Source: an uncultured Maribacter sp. (GTDB lineage: Bacteria > Bacteroidota > Bacteroidia > Flavobacteriales > Flavobacteriaceae). From it: a stretch of 64,000 nucleotides of DNA. A program made the translations under genes and the position numbers. Shown here piece after piece: positions 17,322 through 26,198 of this stretch (the stretch's first letter is position 1; every line of letters starts with the position of its first letter). A model generated the notes under the pieces. It worked only from the letters and a program-made list of their open reading frames with translations, did no database searches and had not been told where the DNA came from. The stretch covers positions 216,241-280,240 of the forward strand of contig CANMKG010000006.1 of assembly GCA_947498505.1 (NCBI GenBank), given 5' to 3'.

Positions 17322-18104
17322 TTAGTTTTGAGTAATAGGTTTCTTAGCCGCTGCTGTAATATCATAATTATCGGTTTCAACGAATAACATTAACTGTATT
17401 TTTTCATTTTGTTTTACCAGACTAGGTATCCTAATACTACCCTTTCCTTTTTTTGATTGAATAGCAATGTATTTTTCGGCAATTACGATGTTACTGTTAT
17501 TAAGCGTTCTATTTTTATTTTCCCCTTTATTTACTTTAGTTATTCGTTTATCAAGCACCAAAACAGCTTTAACTTTTTTGTTTTCAGTTAGACCTTCAAT
17601 TGCATACGTAAATTCTATTTTTTCTCTATTACTAGTAACATTCTCTATATGCAAGTTGTTAGAGCTCAATTTGCTTTCGTACTTGGCAATTATGTCATAT
17701 ACTTTATTCTTATGAGAACCAACTAAATGTTCCTTACCGTTAACCACTAATTCTGGGGTATAGTTGCCACGGTACTTAAATTTATTATTATATAACTTTT
17801 GTTTTTTTGCATAGTGCGCTTTGCTGTATGGGTCTTTCCACCCGATATAATTCCAATAATCAACATGATATGATAATGCAAAAACTTCCTTTTTATATTC
17901 GTTTTTAACCTTTTCTAATATAACATCAGCAGCAGGACAACTGGAACAACCTTGCGAGGTAAACAATTCGAGTACAATTATTGGTGGATATTTTTTTAAT
18001 TCAATCTCTGAAGGTTTAATTTTCTTATCATCAGTTTTATATGCATAAGAAACTAAAGCAATGTAACTTAGTAATAGAAAAAGGGGCACAGCTATTTTTT
18101 TCAT
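17322..18104 (-). CDS. DUF1223 domain secreted thioredoxin-like protein
   Basis: The 260-aa protein has an N-terminal hydrophobic segment (IAVPLFLLLSYIALVSYAY) that could be a signal peptide or anchor. The DUF1223 domain begins at about residue 40: VLELFTSQGCSSCPAADVILEK, a thioredoxin-like C-x-x-C site, then ALSYHVDYWNYIGWKDPYS and RGNYTPELVVNGKEHLVGS. DUF1223 proteins are periplasmic or membrane-bound with a probable redox role, but the substrate is not known. It is convergent with the gene at 16885 and separated by a terminator from it; no operon partner. Confidence 0.8.
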   Translation of the reverse strand: MKKIAVPLFLLLSYIALVSYAYKTDDKKIKPSEIELKKYPPIIVLELFTSQGCSSCPAADVILEKVKNEYKKEVFALSYHVDYWNYIGWKDPYSKAHYAKKQKLYNNKFKYRGNYTPELVVNGKEHLVGSHKNKVYDIIAKYESKLSSNNLHIENVTSNREKIEFTYAIEGLTENKKVKAVLVLDKRITKVNKGENKNRTLNNSNIVIAEKYIAIQSKKGKGSIRIPSLVKQNEKIQLMLFVETDNYDITAAAKKPITQN

Positions 18105-18224
18105 AACAAAGAAGTATATATCACAATTAATCGGGGATGTATAATCTAACTTACTAATTGCCAGTAAATTTTAACCTTTATTATGATTTAGGCTTAAGCA
18201 GAGAGGTTTAATGTGTATATAAAT

Positions 18225-18267
18225 AAACAAAGCGAACTAGATTATCATAATCTAGCTCGCTTTGTTT
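18225..18267 (-). terminator. Terminator of the RND efflux operon
   Basis: A long stem, AAACAAAGCGA-a-CTAGATTA with TAATCTAG-ct-CGCTTTGTTT and a short loop (tca), lies 19 nt past the permease stop. On the minus strand the 3' arm ends in TTTGTTTATTTATA, a fair T-rich tail. Confidence 0.75.
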
Positions 18268-18286
18268 TGAAAATATTCTAAAGCTG

Positions 18287-21200
18287 TTAAGCAGCGGATT
18301 TTAACACTGTTGTTTGTTCAGGTTTTCTTTTGCCACGTAACCAAATTTTTATTCTGTATGTTATATTAAATAATACAGGAACAATAATTAAGGTTAGGAA
18401 TGTAGCTACAATTAATCCGAAAATAACGGTCCAGGCTAATGGTCCCCAGAAAATAACATTGTCACCTCCCATATATATTTTAGGATTAAACTCACTAAAC
18501 AATGAGAAGAAATCTATGTTTAAACCAATTGCAAGTGGAATTAAGCCAAGTACCGTAGTAATAGCAGTTAGTAAAACAGGACGTAACCTTGCTTTACCAC
18601 CTTTTACTAATATTTTAGTAACCTGTTCTCTAGTTAAAAGATCTTTGTCTTCTAAATCCAGTTTAACCTTTTTACGGTCTATTAATATTTGGGTATAATC
18701 TAGTAATACTACTCCATTGTTAACAACGATACCGGCTAGAGATATAATTCCCATCATTGTCATCATAATTACAAAAGGCCAGCCAGTTGCCATTAATCCA
18801 CCAAATACACCTATAAAACTTAAGAAGATGGCAATCATGATAATTAATGGTTTAGAAATACCACCAAATTGGAATATTAAAATAAGCATAATTAATCCAA
18901 GGCCAGAGAAAAATGCTCCAACCAAAAATGCCATTTGTTTATTTTGTTCTTCGATTTGTCCAGTATAGTCAATAGCAATATCATCAGCAATGCCTTTATA
19001 TCCTTTCATTTCTTTCTGAATTTGAGCAACAATTGCAGCAGGATCAGTAAAGCCTGGTGTAAGACCAGAATATACCGTAACTATTCGTTTATTGTTTTTA
19101 TGCTTAATGGCGCTAAATCCGGAAGAGTTTCTTTGAGAAGCAACAGCTGAAACAGGAATTTCTTTAATCTGTCCATTTGCTGGGTCTCTAAAAATTATAT
19201 TTTGATCAAATAAAGCGTTTAAATCATATCGGTTTTCTGCATTAAAACGAACGTTAATATCATAATCTTCTCCGTCTTTTTTGTAAACACCTGCTTTTTC
19301 ACCAAATAAGGATCTTCGTAATTGTTGACCAACTTGACCAACACCTACGCCAAGCTCCCCAGATTTTTCACGATCTACAATCACTTGCATGGAAGGCTTG
19401 CTTTTGTTTACATCAATTTTTAACTCTTCAATCCCTGGAATATTTTTAGTATTGATGAAGTTTCTTAAATTCTCCGCTGAGTTAATAAGTTCATTATAAT
19501 CACTGCCTTCTAACTCTATATTAATAGGGTATCCTGCAGGCGGTCCATTAGCATCTTTTTCAACAGATATAGCCACACCAGGGTATATTCCTGTTAATGC
19601 TTTTTGAATTTCGCCACGTAACTCTTCGGTATCTAATCCATTTCTATATTTGTATTCCCTCATAGAGATGGTTACTTTACCTCGGTGCGGTAGCTCTGCT
19701 GCTGACCCACCATCGGTAAACGGATTTCCAGCTCCTTCACCTACCATTGATATGGCGGACTCAACCAAATAATTTTCTTTGCCGTTTACGTATTTATCTT
19801 GGCTAATTACATCATAAACACGTTGCTCTATGGCTTTTGTAATTTGATTTGTTTTTTCAATAGATGTTCCTTGAGGATATTCTATGTAAGCATAAATTTC
19901 ATTTGGTGTGTTGTCTGGGAAAAATTCAATTTTTGTTCTACCACTTCCATAAGACATTCCAAACAACATGAAAACAACAATTAAAGTAAATACTGTGATA
20001 CCAAAATACCAATAAACATTTCTACCTCTTAAGGCATGTTGTATTCTTCTTTCATACCAATTTTCCAAACGAACCATGGTGTTTTTTTGGAAATGTAATG
20101 CCCATCTTTTAAGCGCGTATTTGTATACCCAGAACATTATTGCAGTAACAATCATTACGGAACCTAAACCACGCATTTGACCACCTACAATAAGTATAAA
20201 AGCACCAAACCCACCGAGTATTATACTCAACCGAATTAATTGTTTTTTAGTAAGGACTTTTTCGCCAACTTCCATAAACTGAGACACTAACATGGAGTTC
20301 ATGAAAATTGCAACAAAGAGTGATGAGCCAAGAACTACTGATAATGTAATTGGGAAAAATTTCATGAATTGTCCCATAATACCAGGCCAAAGACCTAACG
20401 GTACAAAGGCTGCTACTGTGGTCAGCGTAGAAATTATAATAGGAAAAGCGATTTCACCAATACCTTTTTTGGCTGCTTCGGTACGAGTCATACCTTCAGA
20501 CATTAAACGATAAACGTTTTCTACAACTACAATACCATTATCCACGAGCATACCAAGTCCCATAATCATTCCAAAAAGAATCATAGTGTTTAAGGTATAT
20601 CCCATTAAAGATAAAATCATGAATGACATGAACATTGACATTGGAATGGCGAATCCAACAAATAAGGCATTACGGAATCCTAAGAAAAACATCAAAACGG
20701 TTACAACCAATATAATTCCGAAGATGATATTATTTACTAAGTCATCAACTTGATTTAATGTTCTACTAGAAGAATCGTTTACTATTGATAAGTTGAGATC
20801 CGCTGGATAATAATTTTTTTCGGCTATTTTTACCAGCTCTCTAATCTTGGTTGTAGCCTCAATCATGTTTTTACCTGAACGTTTTTTAACGTCAAGCATC
20901 ACAACATTTTCTCCATATTCTCTGGCAAAAGTTGTTTTGTCTTCTTCACCAAAAGAAACTTCTGCGATATCTCTAAGATATACAGCGCCACTTTCAGACT
21001 TCACGACAAATTCGTTTAGTTCCCTAGGATCATCAATTTCTCCTAAAATTCTAATAGTTCTACGCTGCTCTTTAGTTTTAATGTTTCCAGCAGACATCGT
21101 CATGTTGCCATTGCTGATTGCCCCAAGAACATCTTGAAAACTTACTTTTGCAGCCATCATCTTATGAATATCCACAGCAACCTCTACTTCTCTCTCTTGC

Positions 21201-21781
21201 GCACCACGAATGTCTACTTGCTTAACTTCTGGGAGGTTTTCAATTTTATCTTCTAGATATTCAGCAAATTCTTTTAATTTTTCCACAGGATAATCACCAG
21301 TGAAATTAACGTTCATAATAGGGAAAGACTCTGAGAGGTTTAAATCAAAAACATTAGGTTCAACCTTTGCACCATTAAATGTAGGCCAGTCTTCACTGGC
21401 TTTTTCTCCATCTACTTCATCTTTAACCTTTTGTTTAGCCTGCTCAACGGTAAGTTCTTCATCAAACTCAACAGTTATTATAGCATAATCTTCTTGTGAG
21501 GTTGAGGTAACTTTTACAACGTTACTTAGGTTTTTTAATTTGTCCTCAAGAGGATCTGTAATTAAACGTTCTATATCCTCGGCAGTATTTCCTGGGTAAG
21601 GAGTACTAACATATATTTTAGTTTCTACAATCTCTGGAAAATCTTCTCTGGGCATAGCAAAATAGGATTTTAGTCCTACCCACAAGAAAATAGCTATCAT
21701 AACATAGATAACCGATGGATTGTCTATGGCCCAAGAGGATAGCCGAAACTCTTTATTTGCGTTTTTTTTCTGCTTACTCAT
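18287..21781 (-). CDS. RND efflux permease (AcrB/MexB type)
   Basis: The 1164-aa inner-membrane pump moves toxic compounds out with the proton gradient. The topology is that of RND permeases: one N-terminal helix, a large periplasmic loop, six helices, a second large loop and six helices. TM4 carries GLGMLVDNGIVVVENVYRLMSEG; the first Asp of the proton relay is kept and the second (Asp408 of AcrB) is Asn. A hydrophobic insertion with two extra helices after TM6 (about 510-555) makes it longer than AcrB (1049 aa). The C-terminus is Lys-rich. The substrate cannot be told. It is the last gene of tetR-tolC-mfp-rnd and starts 1 nt after the adaptor stop. Confidence 0.92.
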   Translation of the reverse strand: MSKQKKNANKEFRLSSWAIDNPSVIYVMIAIFLWVGLKSYFAMPREDFPEIVETKIYVSTPYPGNTAEDIERLITDPLEDKLKNLSNVVKVTSTSQEDYAIITVEFDEELTVEQAKQKVKDEVDGEKASEDWPTFNGAKVEPNVFDLNLSESFPIMNVNFTGDYPVEKLKEFAEYLEDKIENLPEVKQVDIRGAQEREVEVAVDIHKMMAAKVSFQDVLGAISNGNMTMSAGNIKTKEQRRTIRILGEIDDPRELNEFVVKSESGAVYLRDIAEVSFGEEDKTTFAREYGENVVMLDVKKRSGKNMIEATTKIRELVKIAEKNYYPADLNLSIVNDSSSRTLNQVDDLVNNIIFGIILVVTVLMFFLGFRNALFVGFAIPMSMFMSFMILSLMGYTLNTMILFGMIMGLGMLVDNGIVVVENVYRLMSEGMTRTEAAKKGIGEIAFPIIISTLTTVAAFVPLGLWPGIMGQFMKFFPITLSVVLGSSLFVAIFMNSMLVSQFMEVGEKVLTKKQLIRLSIILGGFGAFILIVGGQMRGLGSVMIVTAIMFWVYKYALKRWALHFQKNTMVRLENWYERRIQHALRGRNVYWYFGITVFTLIVVFMLFGMSYGSGRTKIEFFPDNTPNEIYAYIEYPQGTSIEKTNQITKAIEQRVYDVISQDKYVNGKENYLVESAISMVGEGAGNPFTDGGSAAELPHRGKVTISMREYKYRNGLDTEELRGEIQKALTGIYPGVAISVEKDANGPPAGYPINIELEGSDYNELINSAENLRNFINTKNIPGIEELKIDVNKSKPSMQVIVDREKSGELGVGVGQVGQQLRRSLFGEKAGVYKKDGEDYDINVRFNAENRYDLNALFDQNIIFRDPANGQIKEIPVSAVASQRNSSGFSAIKHKNNKRIVTVYSGLTPGFTDPAAIVAQIQKEMKGYKGIADDIAIDYTGQIEEQNKQMAFLVGAFFSGLGLIMLILIFQFGGISKPLIIMIAIFLSFIGVFGGLMATGWPFVIMMTMMGIISLAGIVVNNGVVLLDYTQILIDRKKVKLDLEDKDLLTREQVTKILVKGGKARLRPVLLTAITTVLGLIPLAIGLNIDFFSLFSEFNPKIYMGGDNVIFWGPLAWTVIFGLIVATFLTLIIVPVLFNITYRIKIWLRGKRKPEQTTVLKSAA

Positions 21782-21782
21782 G

Positions 21783-22949
21783 TTAGTCTTTTAAAATTTG
21801 AACGTTTTGACCATCTTTTACACTTCTGGCGCCTTCTTTGATTAGCTCATCGCCAGACGATAGACCAGAAGTTATTTCAACAATGCTGCCTTGTGTTTTT
21901 CCTGTTGTAATAATTTGTTTTACCACAGAAGCTTTTTCTCCATCAGGATTTGCAGTGTACACATATTGTTGCCCTTCTGAATTTTCAGAAATTATACTTT
22001 GTGGAATTAAAATAGCGTCTGCTTTAGAATAATCATTAAGCTTAACCTTTGCAGTAAGGTTTGGCTTAATGTTTCCTTCTTTGTTTGGAACTGGAATTTC
22101 AGCAGTAAACGACCTATTTCCAGGACTAATAAAGTTACCTGTTTGTCTTACTTTAGTTTCAATAGTTTTGTCTAAAACGGGGAAATACACTTTAGCTTGT
22201 TTTCCTTTTTTAATGTCATCTACGTAGCTTTCAGGAATGTTTACTTCGATATACATGTTAGAAAGGTTTACAATTCTAAAAACTTCTGAACCAGGACCAG
22301 GAGCTACTACTGTTCCTTGATCTTTAATAACATCATCAATGATTCCTGAAAAAGGAGCTCTAATAGTAGATTTACCCAATTGACTTTGGGTTTGTTTTAC
22401 GGCATTTTCTGTAGCTATATAATTGGTTTTAGCTTGTAAATATTGAATTTCAGAACCTATTTTTTGATCCCATAATCTTTGTTGGCGTTCAAAAGTTGTT
22501 TTAGCAAGTTCTGCTTGTGTTTTTAATTGCTCTAATTGACTTCCCATTCCACCATCATCTATAGAAGCTAATAATTGCCCTTTGGTTACACGTTGCCCTT
22601 CTTTCACATAAACTCGTTGAAGAGTTCCAGCCATTTCAGGATATATTAAAACGTTTTGTTTTGTTTTTACACTTCCTTGAAGTTCTAAAAAGTGATCAAA
22701 ATTTTGAGCAACCACTTTGATTGTAGTAACTAATGGAAATTTTTCATTGTCACTAAGTAATGCAATAACAGAATCTAATTGTTTAGCTTCTGTATCTAAA
22801 ACACTTAGCTGTTCAGTTATTGTATTTTTTTTAGCTCTTATTTTTTCTAAATTTCCTTCAGAAATAATATCTGCAACAGATTGCTCAGGGCTGCCTCCAC
22901 ATGAAGTTAGAATAAAAGATGCAACGATTAAGTAAAGTGCGTTTTTCAT
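21783..22949 (-). CDS. RND periplasmic adaptor (membrane fusion) lipoprotein
   Basis: The 388-aa protein links the permease to the outer-membrane channel. It has a lipoprotein signal (MKNALYLIVASFILTSC, lipobox L-T-S-C, Cys17), a coiled coil (about 33-65 and 130-185), a split lipoyl domain (VYVKEGQRVTKGQLLASIDD and STIRAPFSGIIDDVIKDQGTVVAPG) and a beta-barrel followed by a membrane-proximal domain. An extra N-terminal coiled segment before the first lipoyl half is common in Bacteroidota adaptors. It lies between tolC and the permease in the operon. Confidence 0.93.
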   Translation of the reverse strand: MKNALYLIVASFILTSCGGSPEQSVADIISEGNLEKIRAKKNTITEQLSVLDTEAKQLDSVIALLSDNEKFPLVTTIKVVAQNFDHFLELQGSVKTKQNVLIYPEMAGTLQRVYVKEGQRVTKGQLLASIDDGGMGSQLEQLKTQAELAKTTFERQQRLWDQKIGSEIQYLQAKTNYIATENAVKQTQSQLGKSTIRAPFSGIIDDVIKDQGTVVAPGPGSEVFRIVNLSNMYIEVNIPESYVDDIKKGKQAKVYFPVLDKTIETKVRQTGNFISPGNRSFTAEIPVPNKEGNIKPNLTAKVKLNDYSKADAILIPQSIISENSEGQQYVYTANPDGEKASVVKQIITTGKTQGSIVEITSGLSSGDELIKEGARSVKDGQNVQILKD

Positions 22950-22994
22950 TGTTTTGTTTTTATAAGGTTAGAAGTGTTAATAGTACCTCTAGTA

Positions 22995-24395
22995 TTAGTT
23001 ATTTAATATTGTTTCTAATTCTGTTTTTTTGTTAATGACCTCAACCATGGATTGCAAAAAAGTTTGTTGCGAATCATATAATTGGGTTTGTGCTTGTCTT
23101 AGCTCAAAACTGGTAGCTAAACCTTCAAAATATTTAATTTGGTTTTTCTTTTCAATACGTTCAGCAAGATTCAAATTATCTTTAGAAGTTTGATATTGCT
23201 CAACAGCTAAAATGTAATTGCTTTTAGCATTTTCCAATTGAAGACGAATTTGCTGTTCAGCTTCAAAAAGTTGGGTCTTTGCCTTTTCTAAAGCAATTTT
23301 AGCACGCTGTGTGCTTGCACTTCTTCTAAAGGAGCTAAAAATAGGAATGTTTAAATCTACCCCTAAAATAGATGACGTAAACCATTGTTGCTCGCTGTTT
23401 AAAAATTTAAACTTGTCATTAAAGCCCGAGGTGCCATAATTAATAAATGCATTTAAAGTAGGAAGCGCTCTGCTTTTTGCAAGTTTCCACTCAAAGTAAC
23501 GTTGTTCGTTTAAGTTAATGGCAATTTTGTAATCAACGTTTTTTTCAAGATCAAAACCTGCGTCAGTTAGTCCAATATCAATGTTGTTCGCCGTAAGCAT
23601 ATCTAAATTGTCCTTTAGCGTGGTTGGATTTTCAATAGGTAAACCCATAACCAAATTTAGCATTTGTAAAGTGATGCCTTTTAATCGAATAGCATTTTTA
23701 AGCTGATTTTCTATTGACGAAAGTGTGATTTGTAATTGTTCTACACTTTCTTCATCACCCAAACCGTTTTCGTAAATCTTTGTGGTTTCTAAAAGTGTTT
23801 TTTCTAAAGTAGTTTTATTTCTTTCTAAAATAGAAACACTTTCTTGGGCGAGTAAAACATTTCCGTAAGCTTCAACGATAGATTTACGAACTTCAAGATC
23901 CGTTTTTTCTTTATTGTTGGCACTATAACTTAAAAATGCCTTGGTTGCTTGAACACCTACAATATATGAGCCATCAAATATTTGTTGCGAAAGTGTTGCT
24001 GCGGCGTTGACAGATTGTTTTGTGCCAAAACGAAGTGGGATAAAACCTTCAGGTGCATTAACGTCAAAATTTGTTTGATTTGCGTCAAAATAGTCATTTA
24101 CAATGTCAATGGTGCTTTGTGTATTATCAAATGCAGCAGCTGGTAATAAAGATACTGGCTGTTCTATTTGGTTTTGATAACTAACACTACCATTAATTTG
24201 TGGTAGTCCGCTAGCAATAGTTTCCCATTTTTGCTTTTTAGCATCAGCAATATCACGCTCAGCATTGATTGCTTTGTAATTATTTTTAAGCCCATATTCA
24301 ATGGCTTCGTCTAATGAATAGTTATGGTTTTGCTCCTGGCAGAATCCCATAAAACTTCCAATTAATACTACAAGTAGTATAAATAATGTTCGCAT
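22995..24395 (-). CDS. TolC-family outer-membrane efflux protein
   Basis: The 466-aa protein has a signal peptide (MRTLFILLVVLIGSFMGFC, cleavage before QEQNH) and the two-repeat TolC layout: long helical hairpins (for example ENGLGDEESVEQLQITLSSIENQLKNA by position 207-233, and AKIALEKAKTQLFEAEQQIRLQLENAKSNYILAVEQ at about 365-400) with short beta strands between them. It forms the outer-membrane exit duct of the pump. It begins right next to the stop of the regulator gene and ends 45 nt before the adaptor start. Confidence 0.93.
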   Translation of the reverse strand: MRTLFILLVVLIGSFMGFCQEQNHNYSLDEAIEYGLKNNYKAINAERDIADAKKQKWETIASGLPQINGSVSYQNQIEQPVSLLPAAAFDNTQSTIDIVNDYFDANQTNFDVNAPEGFIPLRFGTKQSVNAAATLSQQIFDGSYIVGVQATKAFLSYSANNKEKTDLEVRKSIVEAYGNVLLAQESVSILERNKTTLEKTLLETTKIYENGLGDEESVEQLQITLSSIENQLKNAIRLKGITLQMLNLVMGLPIENPTTLKDNLDMLTANNIDIGLTDAGFDLEKNVDYKIAINLNEQRYFEWKLAKSRALPTLNAFINYGTSGFNDKFKFLNSEQQWFTSSILGVDLNIPIFSSFRRSASTQRAKIALEKAKTQLFEAEQQIRLQLENAKSNYILAVEQYQTSKDNLNLAERIEKKNQIKYFEGLATSFELRQAQTQLYDSQQTFLQSMVEVINKKTELETILNN

Positions 24396-25001
24396 TTAGT
24401 TTTGATTTGAATTGATGATTGAATTAAGTTTTTTTTCTCCAGCCAATGTGGCTATCCCTCTAATGTGATATTCTAGGTAATCATCCATTAAAGCGGTTTT
24501 AGAAAACAAATTTGTTGGAAACAAATCTTCATCTTTAATGTTCATGATTCCAGAAAAATATATTCTTGAAATAAAATCTATATTTAAATTATCTCGGTAG
24601 ATACCTAAATTTATTCCCCTTTTAATGTTTCTAGTTACACATTCTTCCATAACATCATATTGTTTTTCTCTGATGTCTTTATAAATTTTAGGATAATATT
24701 TTTGTAACTGATATTGGGGAGAAGATTTCTCATTTTTTAAATGTTGCATCACAAATTTTTTAATTTCTACTAACTCCTCAATAGGGTCTTTTTCAAAAGC
24801 ACAAATGTTATTTATTCCATTAGATATGTAATAGAATAAGTGAAGGGTTGACTCTTCTACCAATTTAGTTTTATTTGCAAAATGGGTATAAATTGTTTTT
24901 TTAGATATCCCCATATGATTTGCTAAGTCGTCCATGGTTACACTTTTAAAACCAAGGTCGATAAACAAATTTGCCGCCGTTTCCAGTATTTTTTCTTTCA
25001 T
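24396..25001 (-). CDS. TetR-family repressor of the efflux operon
   Basis: The 201-aa protein has an N-terminal TetR helix-turn-helix (KSVTMDDLANHMGISKKTIYTHFANKTKLVEE, about residues 18-49) and a helical ligand-binding part. The start is ATG 25001 (MKEKILETAANLFIDLGFK), the usual family start; the longer frame to 25022 would run into the -7 box. It is the first gene of the efflux operon, with tolC starting immediately after its stop. Autorepression is likely because a perfect inverted repeat covers the -33 region of the promoter. The inducer is unknown. Confidence 0.92.
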   Translation of the reverse strand: MKEKILETAANLFIDLGFKSVTMDDLANHMGISKKTIYTHFANKTKLVEESTLHLFYYISNGINNICAFEKDPIEELVEIKKFVMQHLKNEKSSPQYQLQKYYPKIYKDIREKQYDVMEECVTRNIKRGINLGIYRDNLNIDFISRIYFSGIMNIKDEDLFPTNLFSKTALMDDYLEYHIRGIATLAGEKKLNSIINSNQN

Positions 25002-25011
25002 AGATCGAAGG

Positions 25012-25053
25012 CAAATATACATCAGGAAACTTTTAAAACAATAAAAGTTTCCT
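25012..25053 (-). promoter_or_regulatory. Promoter and TetR operator of the efflux operon
   Basis: On the minus strand, TTG (25041-25039), 19 nt, TATATTTG (25019-25012) match the flavobacterial promoter. A perfect 11-bp inverted repeat, AGGAAACTTTT (25024-25034) and AAAAGTTTCCT (25043-25053) with an 8-nt spacer, is centred on the -33 element. It is the expected place for a TetR-family repressor to block RNA polymerase. Confidence 0.8.
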
Positions 25054-25095
25054 AGGTTTTACATTTTTTTAACAGTGAAACCACTTAGGGGTTAT

Positions 25096-25497
25096 TTATT
25101 CTTCTTCGGTCAACTTTTTATTTACGTAATCGTTGTAGGCTTTTTCACCTTCTTCTTGCCAAAACTTATCATAGAGTTTCCATTTAGAAAAATCGTCTTT
25201 ACATTCGTCATTGGTTTTTTCTTTTTTCTTTTTCCATTTGTCTTTGCCTTCGCTGCTTGAGCCTCCTCCGCCAAAGCTTGAAAATAAAATTTTTGCCAAA
25301 ACAAATATCCCGATGGCCTGCCAGTAGGTTATTGTTGTTAGTCCAAATAGTTCTGGCATGAGCCAGTTCCATAACCACATAATTCCAAAACCTAATAAAA
25401 GGCCTAAAGCAATGGCACATATTATTCCAAATATGACCCATCCTATAATTTCACCAACACTTTTGGTTCTTATCTTGTGTTTAAAATATTGTTCCAT
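25096..25497 (-). CDS. Small membrane protein linked to the ECF sigma gene
   Basis: The 133-aa protein has two hydrophobic helices (about 18-45 and 57-75), then a GGGGSSSE linker and a very charged C-terminal part (KWKKKKEKTNDECKDDFSKWKLYDKFWQEEGEKAYNDYV). It starts 11 nt after the sigma factor stop, so the two are co-transcribed. It does not show the anti-sigma domains I would recognise (no ZAS zinc motif HxxxCxxC). Position suggests it controls or is controlled by the sigma factor; this is inference. Confidence 0.7.
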   Translation of the reverse strand: MEQYFKHKIRTKSVGEIIGWVIFGIICAIALGLLLGFGIMWLWNWLMPELFGLTTITYWQAIGIFVLAKILFSSFGGGGSSSEGKDKWKKKKEKTNDECKDDFSKWKLYDKFWQEEGEKAYNDYVNKKLTEEE

Positions 25498-25508
25498 AAT
25501 TTTTTATA

Positions 25509-26051
25509 TTAATTAAAAGATTGTTTTTTAAGTTCTAGTTTTTTTGATAAAATAGATAGCGCTCTATGTCTTCTAGACATTAAAGTTCCTTCGGCAATAC
25601 CAGTTTCTTCTGAAATTTCTTTATAAGTATAGCCCTCAAAATCAACTGCGATGATTATACTTTGGTAGTGCGGTTTTAGTTTAAAAATTGCTTTTTTAAG
25701 TTCCTTTTTCATTTCATTAGAATATAAATTGTCTGAGTTTCCGTAAAAAAGCTCAATAAACTCTGTAAGCTTAGCTTCGGCTTTATCTTCAATAGAGAGC
25801 ACTTCTTTCTTAGTTCGCATAATATCAACAATTCTATTTCGTAAAGAGTTGTATACAAAACCGGCAATATTGTTTATTGCGGAAGCATTTTCTGATCTTG
25901 AAAATATTTTTAAAGCTACATCTTGAACAATATCTTCAGCATCTCTGTCCGCAGCATCCTTTATACGCGATTTTGCGTACGCTTTTAATGAATGATACTC
26001 ATCATTAAAAAACGTTCTAAGGTCGTTGTGGTTTTCTTGGTCAGAAATCAT
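25509..26051 (-). CDS. ECF-type RNA polymerase sigma factor
   Basis: The 180-aa protein has sigma region 2 (about 20-85; DAEDIVQDVALKIFSRSENASAINNIAGFVYNSLRNRIVDIMR by position 38-80) and region 4 (about 120-175; LKPHYQSIIIAVDFEGYTYKEISEETGIAEGTLMSRRHRALSILSKKL). Between them is a short acidic linker and no regions 1 or 3, as in extracytoplasmic-function sigma factors. It directs transcription of an unknown regulon. It is divergent from the polyprenyl synthase and is followed by a small membrane protein in the same operon. Confidence 0.9.
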   Translation of the reverse strand: MISDQENHNDLRTFFNDEYHSLKAYAKSRIKDAADRDAEDIVQDVALKIFSRSENASAINNIAGFVYNSLRNRIVDIMRTKKEVLSIEDKAEAKLTEFIELFYGNSDNLYSNEMKKELKKAIFKLKPHYQSIIIAVDFEGYTYKEISEETGIAEGTLMSRRHRALSILSKKLELKKQSFN

Positions 26052-26198
26052 TCATTCTTTTTTTGCACGTCGTACAATTAGAAAGACGAAGCTTTTTAAA
26101 ACTATTGCATTTTTTTTTGAATAATTTAAAAGTAGAGAAACTTTTTAGTATTAAAGTGGTTTCGTAAAATGGATGTATTTTTGAAAAAAAATTATTCA

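Noticed and set aside
18330..21488. Several plus-strand frames of 60-120 codons inside the RND permease
   Set aside because: All are shadows of one continuous, well-recognised permease gene.
18287..21781. Asn instead of the second proton-relay Asp in TM4 of the RND permease as a defect
   Set aside because: The first Asp is kept and this D-N form is common in related Bacteroidota permeases, so the pump is probably active.
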